This document shows positions 6,057-7,650 of a DNA stretch of 7,650 bases, one piece after another (positions within the stretch are counted from its first letter, which is position 1; every line of letters begins with the position of its first letter). The notes under the pieces are model-generated. The model was given only the letters and a program-made list of their open reading frames with translations. It was not told the DNA's origin and did no database searches. Source of the stretch: Desulfocapsa sp. (GTDB taxonomy: Bacteria > Desulfobacterota > Desulfobulbia > Desulfobulbales > Desulfocapsaceae); NCBI GenBank assembly GCA_029935135.1, contig JAOZKX010000084.1:1-7650 (forward strand). Direction: 5' to 3'. The translations under genes and the position numbers were made by a program.

Positions 6057-6077
6057 AGTACAAAGGAGTAGTACACA

Positions 6078-6278
6078 ATGGCAGAAGGAACAGTAAAATG
6101 GTTTAATGATTCAAAAGGTTTTGGTTTTATTGAAGAAGAAGGTGGCAAGGATGTCTTTGTTCATCATTCAGCAATTCAGGGTGATGGCTTCAAATCTCTC
6201 GATGAAGGCGCACGAGTGACCTTTGATATTGTTGATGGCCCCAAGGGACCAGCCGCAGAGAATGTTGTCAAACAGTAA
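6078..6278 (+). CDS. cspA: Cold-shock protein, CspA family
   Basis: CspA-family proteins are single-domain beta barrels that bind single-stranded RNA and DNA and melt mRNA structure, often at low temperature. The 66 residues match the standard length. [19 protein letters not shown] contains RNP1 KGFGFI (13-18), and RNP2 is VFVHH (26-30), with the aromatic residues W8, F9, F15, F17, F27, H29 and H30 that stack on bases. The start has AAAGGAG (6062-6068) nine bases upstream. It is flanked by its own structured leader and a strong terminator, so it forms a single-gene transcription unit. The symbol denotes the family; other bacteria have several paralogues, and which one this is cannot be told. 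Confidence 0.93.
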   Translation: MAEGTVKWFNDSKGFGFIEEEGGKDVFVHHSAIQGDGFKSLDEGARVTFDIVDGPKGPAAENVVKQ

Positions 6279-6296
6279 GACCCTATTTGACAAGTG

Positions 6297-6332
6297 AAAA
6301 AAGACCTCACATTTGGCGGGGTCTTTTTTTTT
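6297..6332 (+). terminator. Intrinsic terminator after cspA
   Basis: AAAAAAGACC (6297-6306) pairs with GGTCTTTTTT (6320-6329), ten base pairs, and is followed by an uninterrupted T-run (6324-6332). It lies 18 bases after the cspA stop. The A-run before the stem makes it effective in both directions in principle, although no minus-strand gene ends here. Confidence 0.88.
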
Positions 6333-6360
6333 GTCATAATGTTTTTACCCCGAATATATA
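6331..6360 (+). promoter_or_regulatory. Possible promoter of the Lys-rich small gene
   Basis: TTGTCA (6331-6336) matches five of six bases of the -35 consensus, and TATATA (6355-6360) is a partial -10 at 18 bases spacing. It starts inside the T-run of the cspA terminator and would give a leader of only about 14 bases before the TTG start. Plausible because the gene sits behind a strong terminator and needs its own promoter. Confidence 0.35.
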
Positions 6361-6380
6361 CCACTAACAGGAAGAACGCT

Positions 6381-6527
6381 TTGGCCAGAACAAATTATTC
6401 ATACGAAAAGCGCCAGAAAGAATTGGCGAAAAAAAAGAAAAAAGAGGAAAAAAAGCTGCGTAAACTTGAAAAACAGAAGATTTCAACAGAGGAAAAAGAA
6501 GACATTTCTCCTTTAGAAGATGAATAG
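6381..6527 (+). CDS. Small Lys/Glu-rich conserved protein, TTG start
   Basis: The 48-residue product begins ARTNYSYEKRQKELAKKKKK (after the start Met) and continues as an alternating Lys/Glu helix with a short acidic tail ending in EDE. I recall proteins with the same NYxYEKRQKELAKKKKKEEK opening from many proteobacteria, all of unknown function. The frame stays open upstream to an ATG at 6294, but that ATG falls in front of the cspA terminator, and the extra residues would be encoded by the terminator itself. TTG at 6381 has AGGA (6369-6372) eight bases upstream and yields a protein starting where the family starts. The charged, low-complexity helix could bind nucleic acid or ribosomes, which is only a guess. 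No membrane segment or catalytic motif is present. Confidence 0.8.
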   Translation: MARTNYSYEKRQKELAKKKKKEEKKLRKLEKQKISTEEKEDISPLEDE

Positions 6528-6735
6528 ATTTGCATTATTGTCAGTACAGTAACCTTCTATACTGCCAAATGCAGTCCATTCTTTGTTCCTAATCTCAAAC
6601 AAACGAATCCCGGTGCAGAATTTACTATGTACCTCTAATTGCTGCCTATACAGCACCCTCGCCCTAATCGACAAATTCCATTTCTACTTTCCAGACAAAA
6701 ACACACGAAACTAATGTGGTAGTAATCCAATTGTC

Positions 6736-6755
6736 AATTATACTACTGTATAATT
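6736..6755. repeat. Perfect 8-base inverted repeat
   Basis: AATTATAC (6736-6743) is repeated inverted as GTATAATT (6748-6755) around TACT. The right arm contains TATAAT and runs into a short T-run. It could be a dimeric operator, a weak hairpin, or AT-rich chance. It lies about 105 bases before the promoter of the secreted-protein gene. Confidence 0.5.
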
Positions 6756-6858
6756 TTTGAGCTTATTGACGATTTTCCATAGAACAGCATTCGAATGTCT
6801 TTTCTCTGAATTTTGCAACCTCTCGTTATTTTAGTTTTTTCTTTCCAAGAGTATAACA

Positions 6859-6886
6859 TTGACTTTCCATGGTTTTTTTGTATAAT
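6859..6886 (+). promoter_or_regulatory. Sigma-70 promoter of the secreted repeat protein
   Basis: TTGACT (6859-6864, five of six) and TATAAT (6881-6886, perfect) are separated by 16 bases. Transcription would start near 6893, giving an untranslated leader of about 155 bases. This is the best promoter in the window. Confidence 0.8.
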
Positions 6887-7038
6887 ACTGTAACTTTCTT
6901 GGGAAAATGCCAGGGATACTTTTTTATCTCTGACCCTCCCTCAAAAAGCAATTACTTATCATCTATCACCGGCATGCATTATACGGACTATATTATATCC
7001 GATCATCGCCAATTCCAAGGCAATGATTTTATAACATT

Positions 7039-7045
7039 TAGGAGG
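7039..7045 (+). promoter_or_regulatory. Shine-Dalgarno site of the secreted protein gene
   Basis: TAGGAGG is an almost ideal ribosome site placed five bases before ATG at 7051. It fixes the start and shows that the frame, although it runs off the window, is a real gene. Confidence 0.85.
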
Positions 7046-7050
7046 ACCGC

Positions 7051-7650
7051 ATGAGATTCAAACCATTTCTGTTAAGTCTATGTTTAACTACACTCTGTAG
7101 TATTTCCCCCCTGCATGCTCAAGCAGCAATGTCAGATTCTGAGAATGCTCTTAACTCTGTTTTTTCTCTGCTCCTTTCAGGAAGTAATTTTTTATCTCCT
7201 CAGAATGTGAAGGTCAAGGTCAATGGTCTTAATAGCGGCAGCCTGACATTTATACTCAATGGCAGAGAAGAACTCACGATCGCATCAGATGGGACGACTC
7301 CTTTTTTGACGAAATTAAAAAGTTTTCTTAATTATGAGGTCAAGCTCAAAAATTCACCCACATCGCCTAACCAGGCATGCATGCTGACCAATGCAACAGG
7401 CATAATTATTTTGGAGGAGGCTGTTGTGTCGGTAGAATGCTCCACCAATGCGTATCCTGTCGGTGGTACCGTTAGTGGTCTTGAGGGTACAGGACTTACT
7501 CTAACCCTTGAAGACCTGAGCAATGGTGGTATTAAAAGACGTAAAATAAAGGCAAATGGTGATTTTGTTCTTGCCGGACTTTTGGATGGTTCTGGATACA
7601 ATGTTAGCATTCTCTCCCAGCCCACTGATAAATCTCAGACCTGTACCTTG
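7051..7650 (+). CDS. Secreted protein with tandem beta-type repeats (partial)
   Basis: The frame is open for 200 codons to the window edge. Residues 1-26 form a signal peptide: MRFK, a hydrophobic core FLLSLCLTTLCSISPL, then an AXA-type cleavage site in HAQAA. The mature part contains two related repeats. Repeat 1 covers about 53-130 (VKVNGLNSGSLTFILNG, then NYEVKLKNSP, QACMLTNATG, VSVECSTN). Repeat 2 starts at about 137 (GGTVSGLEGTGLTLTL, then YNVSILSQP, SQTCTL) and is cut by the edge. Cys110 and Cys130 of repeat 1 could form a disulphide outside the cytoplasm, and Cys198 is the equivalent of Cys110. I recall similar GTVSGLxGxGLxL and QxCxVxNGxG repeats in large exported proteins of deltaproteobacteria and other proteobacteria. 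Function unknown; an adhesin-like or surface role is an inference. Its own promoter and ribosome site precede it. Confidence 0.85.
   Translation, partial: MRFKPFLLSLCLTTLCSISPLHAQAAMSDSENALNSVFSLLLSGSNFLSPQNVKVKVNGLNSGSLTFILNGREELTIASDGTTPFLTKLKSFLNYEVKLKNSPTSPNQACMLTNATGIIILEEAVVSVECSTNAYPVGGTVSGLEGTGLTLTLEDLSNGGIKRRKIKANGDFVLAGLLDGSGYNVSILSQPTDKSQTCTL

Larger units (their letters stand above)
5762..6077 (+). other. Gap between tRNA-Pro and cspA
   Basis: No coding frame is supported in this 316-base stretch. It holds a short inverted repeat AACCC/GGGTT (5793-5797, 5803-5807) without a T-run, a perfect -10 hexamer TATAAT at 5893-5898, and the hairpin-rich leader before cspA. The rest is AT-rich sequence in which I see nothing further. 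Confidence 0.6.
6528..7050 (+). other. Long intergenic region
   Basis: No gene can be supported on either strand in these 523 bases. Bases 6528-6720 show nothing I can name. An AT-rich inverted repeat lies at 6736-6755 and a promoter at 6859-6886. A leader of about 155 bases then runs to the next gene, with a bulged hairpin at 6984-7001. A 61-codon open frame starting at 6869 is rejected because its ATG lies inside the promoter spacer. Confidence 0.6.

Noticed and set aside
6294..6380. N-terminal extension of the Lys-rich protein from ATG 6294
   Set aside because: The ATG lies just before the cspA terminator stem, has no ribosome site, and the extra residues are encoded by the hairpin and T-run.
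6731..6754. Promoter TTGTCA plus TATAAT
   Set aside because: Spacing is only 12 bases, too short for sigma-70, and no gene follows at a sensible distance.
6869..7054. 61-codon frame in the long gap
   Set aside because: Its ATG lies between the -35 and -10 elements of a strong promoter, there is no ribosome site, and the composition is not protein-like.
7332..7625. Minus-strand 97-codon frame opposite the secreted protein
   Set aside because: The plus-strand frame has a promoter, a near-ideal ribosome site, a signal peptide and repeats; the antisense frame has none of these.

Overview
This window holds a conserved bacterial translation-gene cluster, followed by a tRNA gene, a cold-shock gene, a tiny Lys-rich gene and the start of a secreted repeat protein. 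All genes that can be supported lie on the + strand. Gene order infC-rpmI-rplT-pheS-pheT-ihfA, followed directly by a small MerR-type regulator, together with a four-Cys insert in PheS and moderate base composition, suggests a deltaproteobacterium. A member of the Desulfobulbaceae/Desulfobulbales is the best guess, but that is an inference from gene order and protein style, not a database match.

Region 1 (1-5616) is probably one long operon. It starts with the last few codons of an upstream gene (probably thrS). infC (IF3) follows, read from a rare ATT start codon under a strong Shine-Dalgarno site; the first ATG lies 20 codons further in and would remove part of the protein. rpmI (L35) and rplT (L20) follow, each with a good ribosome site and a small hairpin in the preceding gap. 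A 179-base, strikingly structured leader (four perfect stem-loops, a possible 28-codon leader peptide, the last hairpin resembling an attenuator) separates rplT from pheS. pheS and pheT encode the two subunits of phenylalanyl-tRNA synthetase. ihfA begins immediately after the pheT stop, and a MerR-family regulator closes the operon.

Region 2 (5617-6380) holds tRNA-Pro(GGG) with its own -35-like element and an encoded CCA. A roughly 315-base gap follows, carrying a probable cold-shock promoter and a hairpin-rich leader. Then come a cspA-type gene and a strong intrinsic terminator.

Region 3 (6381-7650) starts with a 48-residue Lys/Glu-rich protein that most likely starts at TTG. About 520 bases without a gene follow, with a perfect AT-rich inverted repeat and a near-consensus sigma-70 promoter. 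The window ends inside an exported protein (signal peptide plus tandem beta-type repeats) that runs off the edge.

The first seven complete genes serve translation and nucleoid/regulatory functions: IF3, two 50S proteins, charging of tRNA-Phe, and the IHF DNA-bending subunit. The non-obvious content is regulatory RNA: the infC ATT start, the pheS leader and the cspA leader. I see no CRISPR array, insertion sequence, phage gene or defence system.
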